Of a stretch of DNA of 64,000 nucleotides, positions 31,319 through 40,624 are shown piece by piece (position 1 is the stretch's first letter; each line of letters starts with the position of its first letter). Location of the stretch: NCBI RefSeq assembly GCF_003384035.1, contig NZ_QQAK01000009.1:434001-498000 (forward strand), read 5' to 3'. The position numbers and the translations under genes are program-made. Below the pieces are notes generated by a model. It was given only the letters and a program-made list of their open reading frames with translations, did not search any database and had not been told where the DNA came from. Source of the stretch: Sporosarcina sp. BI001-red. Lineage in GTDB: Bacteria; Bacillota; Bacilli; Bacillales_A; Planococcaceae.

Positions 31319-32232
31319 GTGAACAACCTATCTTAATCGGGTCCCATGTTTCTATGAGCGGAAAAGACATGTTGCTTGGCTCCAGTAAAGACGCTGCTGA
31401 CTTCGGTGCTTCGACGTTCATGATTTATACAGGAGCTCCCCAAAACACGCGACGTAAACCAATTGAAGAGTTGAACATTGACGCTGGACAAGCGCATATG
31501 GAGGAGCATGGTCTATCATCGATGGTCGTCCATGCACCTTATATCATTAACATCGGTAATACAGTGAAGCCAGAGACTTTCCGGTTGGGCGTTGACTTCT
31601 TGCAAGAAGAGATCCGACGGACTGCAGCCCTTGGTGCGAATCAGATTGTTTTGCATCCGGGAGCGCATGTAGGTGAAGGTGCAGACAAGGGTATTGCAAA
31701 AATTATCGAAGGTTTGAATGAAGCTTTAGCTGAAGACGCGAATGTCCGGATCGCCCTAGAAACAATGGCTGGTAAAGGCACAGAATGCGGAAGAAGCTTT
31801 GAAGAACTAGCGAAGATTTTTGATGGCGTTAAAAATAACGACCGCCTCTCGGTTTGTTTTGACACGTGTCACGTTCATGATGCAGGATATGACATTGTAA
31901 ACGATTTTGAAGGTGTTTTGGAAGAGTTTGATCATTTCATTGGCAGAGACCGTATTTCAGTCATTCACGTTAATGACAGTAAGAACGTCTGTGGTGCTGG
32001 GAAAGACCGTCATGAAAATATTGGCTTCGGTCATATCGGTTTTGACCCCTTGCACTATATCGTCCACCACCCTTCATTCATACGTGTTCCTAAAATACTG
32101 GAAACACCATTCATTGGAACGGACAAGAAGAACAAAACCGCGCCATATAAAGAAGAAATTATGATGTTGAAAAGCGGCGAATTCACCACCAAATATCGTG
32201 ACGCACTATTAAACGAAGAGACAAGCGTATAA
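31315..32232 (+). CDS. nfo: Endonuclease IV (AP endonuclease Nfo)
   Basis: Nfo cleaves abasic sites in base-excision repair; in spore formers it protects spore DNA. The 305-residue TIM-barrel zinc enzyme shows [35 protein letters not shown] and VIHVNDS, which carry the trinuclear zinc ligands. Its ATG overlaps the cshB stop, so the two are translationally coupled. Confidence 0.96.
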   Translation: MSEQPILIGSHVSMSGKDMLLGSSKDAADFGASTFMIYTGAPQNTRRKPIEELNIDAGQAHMEEHGLSSMVVHAPYIINIGNTVKPETFRLGVDFLQEEIRRTAALGANQIVLHPGAHVGEGADKGIAKIIEGLNEALAEDANVRIALETMAGKGTECGRSFEELAKIFDGVKNNDRLSVCFDTCHVHDAGYDIVNDFEGVLEEFDHFIGRDRISVIHVNDSKNVCGAGKDRHENIGFGHIGFDPLHYIVHHPSFIRVPKILETPFIGTDKKNKTAPYKEEIMMLKSGEFTTKYRDALLNEETSV

Positions 32233-32325
32233 TATTCTGTATAAGACTTCTTCTCGTTGTAATAAATACCAAGAAACAACGATCTTTTCTTGGAAGTCAA
32301 TAACATATAGGGTGCTACTCTCTAA

Positions 32326-32379
32326 AAAAAGAAGGCTGTCGAGCAAATCAGTGATTACTGATCTGTTCGACAGCCTTTA
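32326..32379. terminator. Bidirectional terminator between nfo and yqfT
   Basis: AGGCTGTCGA pairs with TTCGACAGCCT, and an inner stem AATCAGT/ACTGATC extends it; A-runs lie on the left side. It serves the two convergent genes. Confidence 0.75.
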
Positions 32380-32380
32380 C

Positions 32381-32629
32381 CTACTTACGCATATTCAAGT
32401 AATCATCCAACAACTGATTCGTACGTTTCTGACCTAGAACCCGTTCAACCTTTGAAATAAAACTCTCTGGAACCCCTGTCAAAATCCAATGCATCGAAAT
32501 CTCATCCAACAACGGTCTTAATTGTCTGATTTCCTCAACGGTAAAGTCCAATCCATATGCCCTCGACATTTTCAACATCTCTTCATCGCTTCTTTTTTTC
32601 ATCTCCAACAACAAACGTGTGTAATCCAA
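32381..32629 (-). CDS. yqfT: DUF2624 family protein (YqfT)
   Basis: This is an 82-residue mostly helical protein of unknown function. Size, sequence character (SRAYGLDFTVEEIRQLRPLL) and position after nfo match YqfT/DUF2624 of Bacillales. It starts at TTG 32629 with AGGTGAAG upstream on the minus strand, and is transcribed divergently from znuC. Confidence 0.8.
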   Translation of the reverse strand: MDYTRLLLEMKKRSDEEMLKMSRAYGLDFTVEEIRQLRPLLDEISMHWILTGVPESFISKVERVLGQKRTNQLLDDYLNMRK

Positions 32630-32653
32630 CTCTTCACCTAGCTCTCTTTAGAT

Positions 32654-32709
32654 TTGTAAGCCCACGCCATTTGGTTTATAATCATTTGAGTGAATCGTAA
32701 TCATTACTA
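32654..32709 (+). promoter_or_regulatory. znuC promoter with Zur box
   Basis: TTGTAA (32654-32659) and TATAAT (32677-32682) are spaced by 17 bp. Immediately downstream, TCGTAATCATTACTA (32695-32709) differs at one position from the Bacillus Zur consensus TCGTAATNATTACGA. Zur-Zn bound here would cover the transcription start and repress the operon when zinc is plentiful. Confidence 0.8.
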
Positions 32710-32728
32710 TTAATTAAAGGATGATCGT

Positions 32729-33502
32729 ATGCAAGAAAGTCTAGTGAACTTAACGGATGTAACTTTCAATTACGGCAACTCAACGGTGTTGAAAGATATC
32801 ACCTTAACCGTACAACCAGGGGAATTTTGGGCACTTATTGGTCCGAATGGATCTGGGAAATCGACGCTTATCAAAATTCTTCTAGGATTGTTAAAGCCGG
32901 ATACAGGATCGGTTGAACTATTTGGTGAGCCGATTTCTTCTGTCAGCCATAAAGAACGCATCGGCTACGTTTCCCAAAAATCGAATTCATTCAACAGCGG
33001 ATTTCCAGCAACTGTTTTGGAAGTTGTGAGAAGTGGATTGACGAAAAAAACAGGATTGTTCAAGCGTTTTTCAAAAGAAGATACAGAAGCAGCTATGAAT
33101 GCACTTCTTGAGGTGGGTATGGAAAAATTCGCTGATCGTAATATCGGTGAGCTTTCTGGTGGACAACAGCAACGCGTCTTCATTTCACGAGCACTCGCAG
33201 CGAAACCGGATTTGCTCATAATGGACGAACCGACTGTAGGTGTCGATCAGCAAAACTCTGCTTCTTTCTATTCTATGCTTGAAAAATTGAATCGTGACAA
33301 TGGCATAGCTATTATTTTAGTTTCACATGAAATTGACCTTGTAACAGATCTCGCTTCACATGTTGCTTGTTTGAATCTTACAATGCATTTCCATGGAGGA
33401 AGAAGAGACTTTGCGAAGCTGAATGATAAGGATTTATCACGTTGGTATGGTCATTCTGTCCGTCTCATTCATCAAGAGGAAGGAGACTCTTCCAATGATT
33501 GA
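32729..33502 (+). CDS. znuC: Zinc ABC transporter ATP-binding protein
   Basis: This is the ATPase of a high-affinity zinc importer. The 257-residue protein has Walker A GPNGSGKST, the signature LSGGQQQR, Walker B LLIMDEP and a switch histidine in VSHEIDL. The operon with znuB and the regulator zur, and the Zur box upstream, support zinc as substrate. No substrate-binding lipoprotein gene lies in this operon, so that gene must be elsewhere. Confidence 0.92.
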   Translation: MQESLVNLTDVTFNYGNSTVLKDITLTVQPGEFWALIGPNGSGKSTLIKILLGLLKPDTGSVELFGEPISSVSHKERIGYVSQKSNSFNSGFPATVLEVVRSGLTKKTGLFKRFSKEDTEAAMNALLEVGMEKFADRNIGELSGGQQQRVFISRALAAKPDLLIMDEPTVGVDQQNSASFYSMLEKLNRDNGIAIILVSHEIDLVTDLASHVACLNLTMHFHGGRRDFAKLNDKDLSRWYGHSVRLIHQEEGDSSND

Positions 33503-34358
33503 TGCATTATTTACCTATGAGTTCCTGCAGAATGCTTTTTTCTCAGGATTAATTATCGGGGTGATTGCACCCATGCTTGGGCTTTTCATTGTTGTGAGAC
33601 GTCTCGCGTTAATAGCAGATGCACTGAGCCACGTTTCACTTGCGGGGATTGCGGGGAGCCTGTATTTGAGTCAGCAAGTGTTGTTTTTTGCAGGACTTAA
33701 TCCGATTTATCTAGGAATGGCGGCAGCCGTAGGCGGATCATTGTTGATCGAACGATTACGGCGGGTGTATCGAAATTTTGAGGAACTTGCGATTCCGATC
33801 ATTCTGTCTGCAGGGATCGGATTCGGTGCTATTTTCATTTCCCTTGCAAAAGGATTTGGTGCGGATCTAGTCGGCTATTTGTTCGGTTCGGTATCTGCTG
33901 TAAGTAGACAAGATTTGTTAGTTGTCGCAGTTCTGGCAATCGCCGTTTTTGTATTCATTTATTTGTTTTATAAAGAATTATTCACGCTATCATTCGACGC
34001 TGATTATTCAACAGCATCGGGTATCAAAGGACGTTGGATTCAAATGCTTTTCATGGTGCTAACCGCACTAGTAATCGGAGCCTCCATGCGAATTGTGGGG
34101 ATCCTTCTGGTCTCCTCACTCATGACGCTTCCGGTGGCTGCGGCGATACAAGTAGCGAAAAGTTTTAAATCTGCCATGTTGCTATCGATACTGTTTGGAG
34201 AGGTATCTGTCATTGCAGGACTATTTGCTGCGTATCACTTGGATATTGCGCCAGGAGGTACGATTGTAGTGACGGCTATCATCATTTTGTTATTCGTGTT
34301 AATTGGTAAATGGTTGACCGGGAAGGGTACTGTAAGAAGGAAGGGGGAAGTACTGTGA
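33495..34358 (+). CDS. znuB: Zinc ABC transporter permease
   Basis: This is an ABC-3 family permease of 287 residues with about eight membrane helices. Typical segments are RRLALIADALSHVSLAG and GILLVSSLMTLPVAAA. ATG 33495 is used because GGAAGGAG lies just upstream; it overlaps the end of znuC by 8 bp. zur follows with a 4-bp overlap. Confidence 0.92.
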   Translation: MIDALFTYEFLQNAFFSGLIIGVIAPMLGLFIVVRRLALIADALSHVSLAGIAGSLYLSQQVLFFAGLNPIYLGMAAAVGGSLLIERLRRVYRNFEELAIPIILSAGIGFGAIFISLAKGFGADLVGYLFGSVSAVSRQDLLVVAVLAIAVFVFIYLFYKELFTLSFDADYSTASGIKGRWIQMLFMVLTALVIGASMRIVGILLVSSLMTLPVAAAIQVAKSFKSAMLLSILFGEVSVIAGLFAAYHLDIAPGGTIVVTAIIILLFVLIGKWLTGKGTVRRKGEVL

Positions 34359-34765
34359 ATGTAGAAAAAGCATGGGAGACGTTAAAGGAACATTCTTTTA
34401 AACGGACTAAGAACAGAGAAGCGATTTTAGAGTTTCTGGCAGAGCGTGATGGATATACTGCAGCAATGGACGTTGGTGAATTTCTGAAAAAAGATAATCC
34501 CGGAGTTAGCTTCGATACGATTTACAGAAACTTAGCCACATTTGCGGAACTTGATATTCTGGAAGAAACCGAGCTGAACGGCGAACGTCAATATCGGATT
34601 CACTGTGATCCAGGCGTTCATCACCATCACTTTATATGTACGGTATGTGGAAAGACGAAACATATACCATCTTGTCCAATGGATCATATCGCGGTTAACT
34701 TACCTGGAGTGGAAATACAAGGGCATAAGTTTGAAGTGTACGGGAAATGTCCACAATGCAAATAA
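34355..34765 (+). CDS. zur: Fur-family zinc uptake regulator Zur
   Basis: This zinc-responsive repressor has 136 residues. The winged helix is at residues 10-80 (KRTKNREAILEFL; GVSFDTIYRNLATF). The HHHHFICTVCGK metal region follows, with two CxxC pairs (CTVC, CPQC) that form the structural zinc site. GTG 34355 overlaps the znuB stop. Genomic linkage to znuCB and the Zur box upstream of znuC favour Zur over Fur or PerR, and imply autoregulation. Confidence 0.9.
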   Translation: MNVEKAWETLKEHSFKRTKNREAILEFLAERDGYTAAMDVGEFLKKDNPGVSFDTIYRNLATFAELDILEETELNGERQYRIHCDPGVHHHHFICTVCGKTKHIPSCPMDHIAVNLPGVEIQGHKFEVYGKCPQCK

Positions 34766-34803
34766 AAAAGGAAAGACTCAAAATTGAGTCTTTCCTTTTT
34801 ATT
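34765..34803. terminator. Bidirectional terminator between zur and yqfW
   Basis: AAAAAGGAAAGACTCAA pairs perfectly with TTGAGTCTTTCCTTTTT. It overlaps the end of the convergent yqfW gene. Confidence 0.9.
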
Positions 34804-35383
34804 TCACTGGAGTTGTTAAAAAGTTGTGTTGTATCCATTCGTTCGCTTCGTTCCAGTTATTGACCCGGATGACACCCTGCGGAATCGGGTTTCGATTATA
34901 GGGAGTGTCAAAAAGGATAACTGGAATGTCGAGTTCATCATGTAGATCGACAGCATTATCGTGTTTGTCTTCGAAAAATACGTCTGTACCAAACTTACGT
35001 GCAGTTTCTATTTTGCGATGACTGCCGATAAGCTCGACATGGTCATAGGGGAGTTGCTCACGTTCGAACCATTTCATCGTGGCATCCATTACTTCAGATC
35101 CGCGAGCAGAGATGTAAAACAACTCTACTTGCTGTTTCTGCCAGTCCGTCAAAAATTGTTTGGCTTGCTCTTGTGTAGTGGATGTCAGACAAATCTCTGG
35201 TTCGGCCTCTTTATACCACTTGTAAAACTCTAAAGGATCGACATCAAATGCAGTTGTCAGATCATACTCTTTAATGTCATCTAAAACGAGATCGCATCCG
35301 AACTTCTTATTAATATGCGGAAGTAGTGAGGATGGAGTCGTTACCGTTCCGTCAATATCGATACCGAATCGATAATTTTTCAC
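34799..35383 (-). CDS. yqfW: HAD-family 5'-nucleotidase-like protein (YqfW)
   Basis: This 194-residue HAD-superfamily phosphohydrolase carries the catalytic aspartates in [11 protein letters not shown], motif II serine in YISARG, and acidic motif IV in [11 protein letters not shown]. It resembles the NT5C/YorS-type nucleotidase family; the actual substrate is unknown. It overlaps the end of ispG by 4 bp on the minus strand. Confidence 0.85.
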   Translation of the reverse strand: MKNYRFGIDIDGTVTTPSSLLPHINKKFGCDLVLDDIKEYDLTTAFDVDPLEFYKWYKEAEPEICLTSTTQEQAKQFLTDWQKQQVELFYISARGSEVMDATMKWFEREQLPYDHVELIGSHRKIETARKFGTDVFFEDKHDNAVDLHDELDIPVILFDTPYNRNPIPQGVIRVNNWNEANEWIQHNFLTTPVK

Positions 35384-36504
35384 TTAGAGGCTCCGCTTTC
35401 TTCCAGCAGTTCTTCTTGTCTCTTTTTCTCGAAGTACTCTTCCGCAAGTTTATCGATTTCAATCTTCAATTCCTCAACCATTGTTTCTTCAGGTACTTTA
35501 CGGACTGTTTTTCCGTGCATGAAGAGAAGACCTTCACCGCGGGCACCTGCTATACCAATATCGGCTTCTCGTGCTTCTCCTGGACCGTTAACAGCACAGC
35601 CAAGAACTGCCACTTTAAGTGGTGCTTTAATGTGTGAAATATATTCTTCCACTTCATTCGCAATTGATATCAAGTCAATCTCAATACGGCCACAAGTCGG
35701 ACATGAAATGAGAGTAGCTGCATTTGATGAAAGACCGAATACTTTCAATAGCTCACGCGCTACTTTAACTTCTTGTACAGGGTCAGCACTCAATGATACA
35801 CGCATCGTGTTCCCGATACCTGCCGATAATAACGCTCCGAGACCTGCAGAACTTTTGATGGAACCGGTAAATAGTGTACCGGATTCAGTAATACCCAAGT
35901 GAAGAGGGTAGTCGAATGCAGCAGCAGCTTTCTTATAAGCTTCGATTGCCAAATTCACATCAGACGCTTTCAATGACACGATGATGTCATGGAAATCGAG
36001 ATCTTCTAGAATCTTAATGTGGTGCAACGCACTTTCAACCATACCATCAGCTGTTGGATAGCCATACTTTTCAAGAATTTTTTTCTCAAGAGATCCGGCG
36101 TTTACTCCGATTCGAATAGGAATCCCTTTTGCTTTAGCTGCATTTACGACAGCTTCCACTTTTGCTTGCTTACCGATGTTACCTGGGTTTATACGAATTT
36201 TATCAGCACCCTGTTCAATCGCAATGAGTGCCAGTTTATAGTTAAAGTGAATATCGACAACGAGAGGAATGTTAATCTGTGCTTTAATCGCGCCTATTGA
36301 ATAGGCTGCGCGCTCATCTGGGCAAGCAACACGGACAATCTGGACCCCTGCATCTTCTAAACGCTTAATCTCTGCAACAGTTGCTTCTACGTCATGTGTT
36401 TTAGTGGTCGTCATACTTTGGATGAATAATTCGTTACTTCCTCCAATTGTAAGGTTTCCGACTTTAACAGGACGAGTGTTGGATCGATGTATCATTTCAG
36501 TCAT
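35380..36504 (-). CDS. ispG: 4-hydroxy-3-methylbut-2-en-1-yl diphosphate synthase
   Basis: IspG is the [4Fe-4S] enzyme that converts MEcPP to HMBPP in the MEP isoprenoid pathway. The 374-residue protein has the TIM-barrel N-terminus ([12 protein letters not shown]) and C-terminal cluster cysteines in ISCPTCGR and [21 protein letters not shown] precedes the ATG. Order ispG-yqfW and the nearby ispH follow B. subtilis yqfY and yqfP. Confidence 0.97.
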   Translation of the reverse strand: MTEMIHRSNTRPVKVGNLTIGGSNELFIQSMTTTKTHDVEATVAEIKRLEDAGVQIVRVACPDERAAYSIGAIKAQINIPLVVDIHFNYKLALIAIEQGADKIRINPGNIGKQAKVEAVVNAAKAKGIPIRIGVNAGSLEKKILEKYGYPTADGMVESALHHIKILEDLDFHDIIVSLKASDVNLAIEAYKKAAAAFDYPLHLGITESGTLFTGSIKSSAGLGALLSAGIGNTMRVSLSADPVQEVKVARELLKVFGLSSNAATLISCPTCGRIEIDLISIANEVEEYISHIKAPLKVAVLGCAVNGPGEAREADIGIAGARGEGLLFMHGKTVRKVPEETMVEELKIEIDKLAEEYFEKKRQEELLEESGASK

Positions 36505-36596
36505 TAATCTCTCTCCTTACTTCGAATTACTACTGTTTACTAATGTTCATTTTATCAATCATTGTGCTAAAAAGACAAGGAACTGCCCTCCGCACA

Positions 36597-36932
36597 CTAT
36601 TGTTTTGAGCAAAATGTGACGGTTTCACTACTAAGTGGAATTTCAATCTGCTCTCCACCTACAATGTCTTGAAGTTGCAAATGAGGGTTTAGTTCATAAA
36701 AAACCGTTAAGCGATCAATGAAAGGCATACTAGGATCCGGATAGAGTGCAAATAGTGTTTCGATTGTATCGCCTTGAACTGTTGTGACGACAATCGACAC
36801 AGGCTTGTCCACGTCTTGACAAGTGGGTTCATCTGAAGCGAAAGCTGCAAGTTGAATCGTGCCTTCCATCAAATCACTTTTCAGCATATGAATAAGTGCG
36901 AATACAGCGAGCGCGGTAACTAGTAATCTCAT
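36597..36932 (-). CDS. yqfZ: LysM-like exported protein (YqfZ position)
   Basis: This 111-residue protein has an N-terminal hydrophobic segment and a LysM-like C-terminal half (TVQGDTIETLFALYP; LNPHLQLQDIVGGEQIEIP). It probably binds peptidoglycan outside the membrane; the role is unknown. GGGAGG precedes ATG 36932. Location next to ispG matches yqfZ. Confidence 0.7.
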   Translation of the reverse strand: MRLLVTALAVFALIHMLKSDLMEGTIQLAAFASDEPTCQDVDKPVSIVVTTVQGDTIETLFALYPDPSMPFIDRLTVFYELNPHLQLQDIVGGEQIEIPLSSETVTFCSKQ

Positions 36933-36975
36933 AGTAAAACCTCCCTTCGCACACAATATGCATGAAGGAGGAGCA

Positions 36976-37497
36976 TTATGCTTGTTTTACTTTTGTTTGT
37001 GGCTGTTTCGGATAATAGTTTGCGGCCAATACCAAATAGATGGTATGCAAAGTAGCCGTTATTGGAAAATTGAAGGAGTTTACAACATGGACGATATCAA
37101 GAACTAAAGACACTAAAATTGGCACAGTAATTGAAATTGCTGAAGTACGCCACATATGTCTGTACTCTCCACGTCTCTTGAAAAGTTTAAGTATTCCAAG
37201 TCCAACAAGACCAAAGAAACTAACCCGAATGAATAAATAAAACGTGCTGATGACAAGCTGAAGTACAAAGGCCATTGGATAGAGCAATCCACCAACAGTC
37301 GCTGCGTAGTCAATCAGTTCCTGAGAAGCGCCAAACAAGTCAATATCGCCCGTTAGGAATCGTATAAATGACACTAAAGTTGAAAGGATTACAAAAAGAA
37401 ACACATATTGAAATACTTTCCCAATAGGAAGCAATCGGAAAGCTGCGAGTTTTTTTGGCTCAAAAATGGAAGCAAGAAACAATTGATAGTTCTTCAA
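36976..37497 (-). CDS. yqgB: DUF1189 membrane protein (YqgB)
   Basis: This 173-residue membrane protein has four to five helices and a basic N-terminal segment (ASIFEPKKLAAFRLLPIGK) typical of DUF1189. Function is unknown. It lies next to yqfZ on the minus strand, in the same order as B. subtilis. AAAGGAGAC precedes the ATG. Confidence 0.8.
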   Translation of the reverse strand: MKNYQLFLASIFEPKKLAAFRLLPIGKVFQYVFLFVILSTLVSFIRFLTGDIDLFGASQELIDYAATVGGLLYPMAFVLQLVISTFYLFIRVSFFGLVGLGILKLFKRRGEYRHMWRTSAISITVPILVSLVLDIVHVVNSFNFPITATLHTIYLVLAANYYPKQPQTKVKQA

Positions 37498-37694
37498 AGA
37501 GGTGTCTCCTTTCTTGGTATACCGTTAGTTTAGCATCGGTAGCATACAATTGGGTAGGAATTCTCAAACCACCATTCAGTTTGGCGTTTCAATTGTTAAG
37601 GGATTGTAAAGATTGACCGATGTCTATTTACATATACGAACCCGGCGACAATAATAGGAGGGTATACATATCGTTATTGGAGGTTGCACATTAC

Positions 37695-39326
37695 ATGGAT
37701 ATTAACTGGCAGGAAGTGGCGTTTCAATTTCTTGGGGGATTAGGTATTTTTCTTTTCGCCATTAAATACATGGGGGACGGTCTTCAAAAAGTAGCTGGAG
37801 ATAGACTACGATCAATTCTTGACCGTTTTACAACGAACCCGTTCATGGGTGTGCTAGTCGGTATTATTGTGACTTGTCTCATTCAGTCTAGCTCGGGCAC
37901 AACAGTGATCACAGTTGGTCTCGTAAGTGCAGGATTCATGAAGCTTAGACAAGCAATTGGAGTCATTATGGGAGCGAATATCGGGACAACCGTTACTGCA
38001 TTCATCATTGGCCTTGATGTCGGTGCATACGCGCTGCCAATTATGGCTGTTGGAGCCTTCCTGATTTTCTTCATTCAAAAGTTGACGGTTAAACACATCG
38101 GCGAGGTCATCTTCGGATTCGGTGGATTGTTTTTAGGCCTTGAATTGATGAGCACGGGAATGCAACCTTTACGGACACTGGACTCGTTTTCAGATTTGAC
38201 TGTGTCAATGTCAAACCATCCAATGCTCGGAGTGGTTGCAGGGACAGTATTCACCTTGATCGTTCAGAGTTCCAGTGCAACTGTCGGGATTTTACAAGGT
38301 TTGTACGCAGAGAATCTCATCGATTTGAAAGCGGCATTGCCTGTTTTGTTCGGTGACAATATTGGAACAACGATAACAGCTATTTTAGCTTCCATAGGCG
38401 CATCTGTTGCTGCTCGCCGTGCTGCTGCAACCCATGTCCTGTTTAATATTCTGGGAGCGGCAATATTCATGGTTCTTCTTATTCCATTCACCCATTATGT
38501 TGAATGGATGACAAGTACACTTGGTATTGAAAAGAAAATGCAAATTGCCTTCGCACACGGTTCCTTTAACGTTGTGAACACAGCAATCCAGTTTCCATTC
38601 ATTGGTGCTTGGGCGTATTTTGTAACGAAACTGATACCTGGTGAAGATGTGACCATTGAATATAAACCAAAGCACTTGGATCCACATTTCATCCATCAAT
38701 CTCCAGCAGTTGCAATTGGACAAGCAAAAGAAGAAATTATTCGTATGGGTTCTTTTGCAGTGCAAGGGCTAGAGGAAACATTTGAATACTTGAAGAGTAG
38801 TAAGAAGAGCCATGCAGAAACTGCGTATCAAATAGAAGACGCCATTAATAATTTGGATCGAAAAATTACGGATTACTTAGTTGAGATTTCGGCGGTTAAT
38901 ATTTCGACAGTCGAATCCGTTCGTCACGTCATGTTAATGGATACCGTCCGTGACATTGAGCGAATTGGCGATCATTTTGAAAATATCATTGAGCTCATCG
39001 ACTTTAGAGAAGTGAATAAGGTCAAGCTTTCCGAGGACGCGATGGAAGAACTAGCGGAAATGTTTGCATTAACTATTGGAACTGTTCAAAAAGCGGTGGA
39101 GTCCCTGGATACAAATGATTGGGAACTTGCACGTACTGTCGCTAAACAAGAAGAGTTGATCGACAAAATGGAACGGAAATGTAGAAAGAGTCATATTATC
39201 CGTCTGAATGAGGGTGGCTGTTCTGCACAAGCTGGTATTGTATTTGTCGATATCGTATCTAATCTAGAGCGGATCGGAGATCATGCTGTCAATATCGCGG
39301 AAGCCGTTTTAGGAAAACGAGCATAA
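37695..39326 (+). CDS. Na+/phosphate cotransporter family protein with PhoU domain
   Basis: This is a sodium-dependent phosphate transporter (NptA/YjbB type). The 543-residue protein has two inverted Na/Pi repeats carrying the QSSS motifs (IQSSSGTTVITVGLVSAG, IVQSSSATVGIL) and GDNIGTT. A cytoplasmic PhoU-like helical domain spans about residues 340-540. ATG 37695 follows TTGGAGG; an upstream in-frame ATG at 37620 has no ribosome binding site. Confidence 0.9.
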   Translation: MDINWQEVAFQFLGGLGIFLFAIKYMGDGLQKVAGDRLRSILDRFTTNPFMGVLVGIIVTCLIQSSSGTTVITVGLVSAGFMKLRQAIGVIMGANIGTTVTAFIIGLDVGAYALPIMAVGAFLIFFIQKLTVKHIGEVIFGFGGLFLGLELMSTGMQPLRTLDSFSDLTVSMSNHPMLGVVAGTVFTLIVQSSSATVGILQGLYAENLIDLKAALPVLFGDNIGTTITAILASIGASVAARRAAATHVLFNILGAAIFMVLLIPFTHYVEWMTSTLGIEKKMQIAFAHGSFNVVNTAIQFPFIGAWAYFVTKLIPGEDVTIEYKPKHLDPHFIHQSPAVAIGQAKEEIIRMGSFAVQGLEETFEYLKSSKKSHAETAYQIEDAINNLDRKITDYLVEISAVNISTVESVRHVMLMDTVRDIERIGDHFENIIELIDFREVNKVKLSEDAMEELAEMFALTIGTVQKAVESLDTNDWELARTVAKQEELIDKMERKCRKSHIIRLNEGGCSAQAGIVFVDIVSNLERIGDHAVNIAEAVLGKRA

Positions 39327-39342
39327 GTGAGGGGGATGTAGG

Positions 39343-39825
39343 ATGGAATGGATTGCGTGGATTGTAGCTAGTTTGTTTTTCGCCATTGCTTTTTTGGGTT
39401 TAATCTATCCGATCATACCTTCTGTTCTTTTCATCATTGGTGGCTTTTTGCTTTATGGTCTAATTGATACGTTCAGTTCAATGGGATGGCTATTTTGGAC
39501 AATCCAACTCTTATTCACCATTTTATTGTTTGGCGCAGATACGCTAGCAAACCTTTTCGGTATTAAAAAATTTGGTGGTTCGAATGCCGGTGGGTGGGGC
39601 AGTACAATAGGTCTTCTTGTTGGGCCATTTGTCATCCCAGTAGCAGGTATTCTGATTGGTCCGTTCCTAGGGGCTGTTATAGCGGAATTACTCATAACGC
39701 GTTCGGGTTTTAAACAAGCTTTACGTTCCGGGGTGGGCTCGTTGATCGGCTTTTTGACGTCTGTGCTTGTCAAAGCTGTTGTAATGATTGTGATGATTGG
39801 AATCTTCATATTCTTCGTCACGTAA
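39343..39825 (+). CDS. yqgC: DUF456 membrane protein (YqgC)
   Basis: This 160-residue membrane protein has four or five helices and a glycine-rich GxxxG repeat region (GWGSTIGLLVGPFVIPVAG) typical of DUF456. Function is unknown. GAGGGGGATG precedes the start. It precedes sodA, as in B. subtilis. Confidence 0.85.
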   Translation: MEWIAWIVASLFFAIAFLGLIYPIIPSVLFIIGGFLLYGLIDTFSSMGWLFWTIQLLFTILLFGADTLANLFGIKKFGGSNAGGWGSTIGLLVGPFVIPVAGILIGPFLGAVIAELLITRSGFKQALRSGVGSLIGFLTSVLVKAVVMIVMIGIFIFFVT

Positions 39826-39909
39826 AAGACAAGATAATTGAATGCCTATGGGAAGTTTGATACCCTTGAAGAGTAGGAAAGAAATCAATCATTCAAGGAG
39901 GAATTGGAA

Positions 39910-40518
39910 ATGGCTTACAAATTACCTGAATTGCCTTATGCATATGATGCACTAGAACCACACATCGACAAAGAAACGATGGAGATCCACCACACGAAGC
40001 ATCATAATACGTACGTTACTAATGTGAATAATGCATTGGAAGGACATGCTGATCTTGCTGCTAAATCTGTAGAAGAACTTATCTCGGATTTGAATGCAGT
40101 TCCTGAAAACATTCGTACGGCAGTTCGCAATAATGGTGGAGGTCATGCGAATCACTCCTTATTCTGGACACTTCTTTCACCAAACGGTGGCGGAGCGCCA
40201 ACAGGTACTCTCGCTGAAGCAATTGACAAGAAGTTCGGAAGCTTAGACAAATTCAAAGAAGAGTTTGCGAACGCTGCAAAAACTCGCTTTGGTTCTGGAT
40301 GGGCTTGGCTCGTTCTTGATAACGGCGAACTTTCAATTATGTCAACACCAAACCAAGACAATCCATTAATGGAAGGTAAGACACCACTTCTTGGACTTGA
40401 CGTTTGGGAGCATGCATACTACTTAAACTACCAAAACCGTCGTCCTGATTACATTTCAGCATTTTGGAATGTTGTTAACTGGGATGAAGTACAAAAGCAT
40501 TACACAGAAAATAAGTAA
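39910..40518 (+). CDS. sodA: Superoxide dismutase (Mn type)
   Basis: SodA dismutates superoxide to peroxide and oxygen. The 202-residue protein has metal ligands in [16 protein letters not shown] and [13 protein letters not shown]. The residue pattern GGHANHS and Gln in NQDNP favour manganese. AAGGAGGAA lies before ATG 39910. It is monocistronic with its own terminator. Confidence 0.96.
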   Translation: MAYKLPELPYAYDALEPHIDKETMEIHHTKHHNTYVTNVNNALEGHADLAAKSVEELISDLNAVPENIRTAVRNNGGGHANHSLFWTLLSPNGGGAPTGTLAEAIDKKFGSLDKFKEEFANAAKTRFGSGWAWLVLDNGELSIMSTPNQDNPLMEGKTPLLGLDVWEHAYYLNYQNRRPDYISAFWNVVNWDEVQKHYTENK

Positions 40519-40532
40519 GCGATTGATGCAAC

Positions 40533-40574
40533 CAAGCACACATCTTGTTCGTCAAGATGTGTGCTTTTTCATTT
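40533..40574 (+). terminator. Terminator after sodA
   Basis: AAGCACACATCTTG pairs with CAAGATGTGTGCTT around a 4-base loop, followed by TTTCATTTTTT. Confidence 0.9.
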
Positions 40575-40624
40575 TTTAATGCTATAATTCATTTGATGTG
40601 CACCTATTTAAGGAGGAGGAAAAC

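Noticed and set aside
37620..37694. Upstream ATG at 37620 as start of the phosphate transporter
   Set aside because: No ribosome binding site and the extra residues do not match the family; GGAGG precedes the ATG at 37695.
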